Of a stretch of 64,000 nt of DNA, positions 63,857-64,000 are shown piece by piece (position 1 is the stretch's first letter; the number at the start of each line of letters is the position of its first letter). This DNA comes from Limnoperna fortunei (Eukaryota > Mollusca > Bivalvia > Mytilida > Modiolidae), in contig OX104114.1 of NCBI GenBank assembly GCA_944474755.1, forward strand, positions 30,093,220 to 30,157,219, written 5' to 3'. The translations under genes were made by a program, and so were the position numbers. The notes beneath the pieces were generated by a model. That model was not told the DNA's origin. It ran no database searches and worked only from the letters and a program-made list of their open reading frames with translations.

Positions 63857-64000
63857 AAGGCTTTCCACTTCCGAGTGGGAAGCCTTTCTATTATTCTTCT
63901 GTTTCTTATTATTATTATTATTCTTATTTTTTTCCGCCAACTTTTCTTTTCCCATTATAAATTTTGTTTCGCGACATGTCGAAAAGACCTTTTGTACTAT
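63857..64000 (+). repeat. Partial A2 unit (5' end)
   Basis: The hairpin, ATT run and start of the A2-type 5' module are visible (GTCGAAAAGACC). The array continues past the window edge. Confidence 0.93.

Larger units (their letters stand above)
1..64000 (+). repeat. Tandem array of a ~2.2-kb Helentron-like element (macrosatellite)
   Basis: The whole window is one direct-repeat array. Hairpin starts lie at 870, 4588, 6800, 9012, 11224, 13436, 15647, 19366, 21578, 23790, 26002, 28213, 33438, 35650, 40899, 43114, 45326, 47538, 49748, 53496, 55709, 57922, 60135 and 63857. Uninterrupted spacing is 2,210-2,215 bp, and longer spacings equal this plus one or two ~1.5-kb insertions. Type A1 units (before about 42.4 kb) appear almost identical to one another, which points to recent amplification or ongoing homogenisation. 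Both edges lie inside units, so the array continues beyond the window. Copy number in an assembly of such repeats may be wrong. Function is unknown; nothing here identifies it as centromeric. Confidence 0.97.

Noticed and set aside
1..64000. CRISPR array or prokaryotic satellite
   Set aside because: Repeats are kilobase units with no short repeat-spacer pattern, no cas genes and no bacterial coding density.

Overview
The window is eukaryotic, AT-rich and non-coding. It is one continuous head-to-tail array of a repeat of about 2,212 bp. Using the hairpin that begins with AAGGCTTTCCACTTCC as the phase point, there are 23 full units between 870 and 63,856, with partial units at both edges (1-869 and 63,857-64,000). 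No credible protein-coding gene, rRNA, CRISPR or bacterial feature is present. The many short open frames recur with the repeat, lie on both strands and break between repeat variants. The style of the repeats suggests a mollusc, probably a bivalve: repeated GAGTTATCTCCCC motifs, TGACCTTGACCTT / AAGGTCAAGGTCA arrays and ATT microsatellites. That assignment rests on recall of mollusc repeats and is only moderately secure.

Each unit looks like a complete non-autonomous mobile element. In order it holds: a 5' hairpin made of a 13-bp inverted repeat; an ATT microsatellite; a roughly 0.4-kb 5' module; three inverted GGTCA cores (the first two 288 bp apart, the third 136 bp later); about 1.24 kb of unrelated cargo with a G tract, a 29-A tract, a palindromic E-box and a tRNA-like SINE-like segment with Pol III A and B boxes; a 3' copy of the inverted repeat (GGAAGTGGTAAGCC); a 3' stem-loop; and the end GAACCTATATTATT, directly followed by the next unit. 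This layout (subterminal inverted repeats, microsatellite, central tandem repeats, 3' stem-loop) resembles Helentron-associated elements (HINE/DINE-1, and the bivalve pearl elements). The array is best read as a satellite built from such an element.

Six of the 23 units (870, 15,647, 28,213, 35,650, 49,748 and 60,135) are interrupted, always at the same ATT microsatellite just inside the 5' hairpin. The interrupting elements are about 1.5 kb, belong to three related families (called B, C and D here) and share the same kinds of ends but lack the 1.24-kb cargo. At 28,267-31,282 two of them stand in tandem. At 35,704-38,742 one sits inside another, which sits inside the unit, so the insertions are nested three deep.

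The array has two domains. Units up to about 42.4 kb are type A1. From about 42.44 kb they are type A2, which carries a strongly diverged 5' module of about 0.45 kb on an otherwise nearly identical backbone. The switch falls inside one chimeric unit (40,899-43,113), next to a 5-bp duplication. Array processes (unequal exchange, gene conversion, same-site insertion) explain almost everything visible. The most interesting open questions are the self-targeting insertion site, whether the tRNA-like segment is transcribed, and the roughly one hundred clustered nuclear-receptor-type half-site cores.
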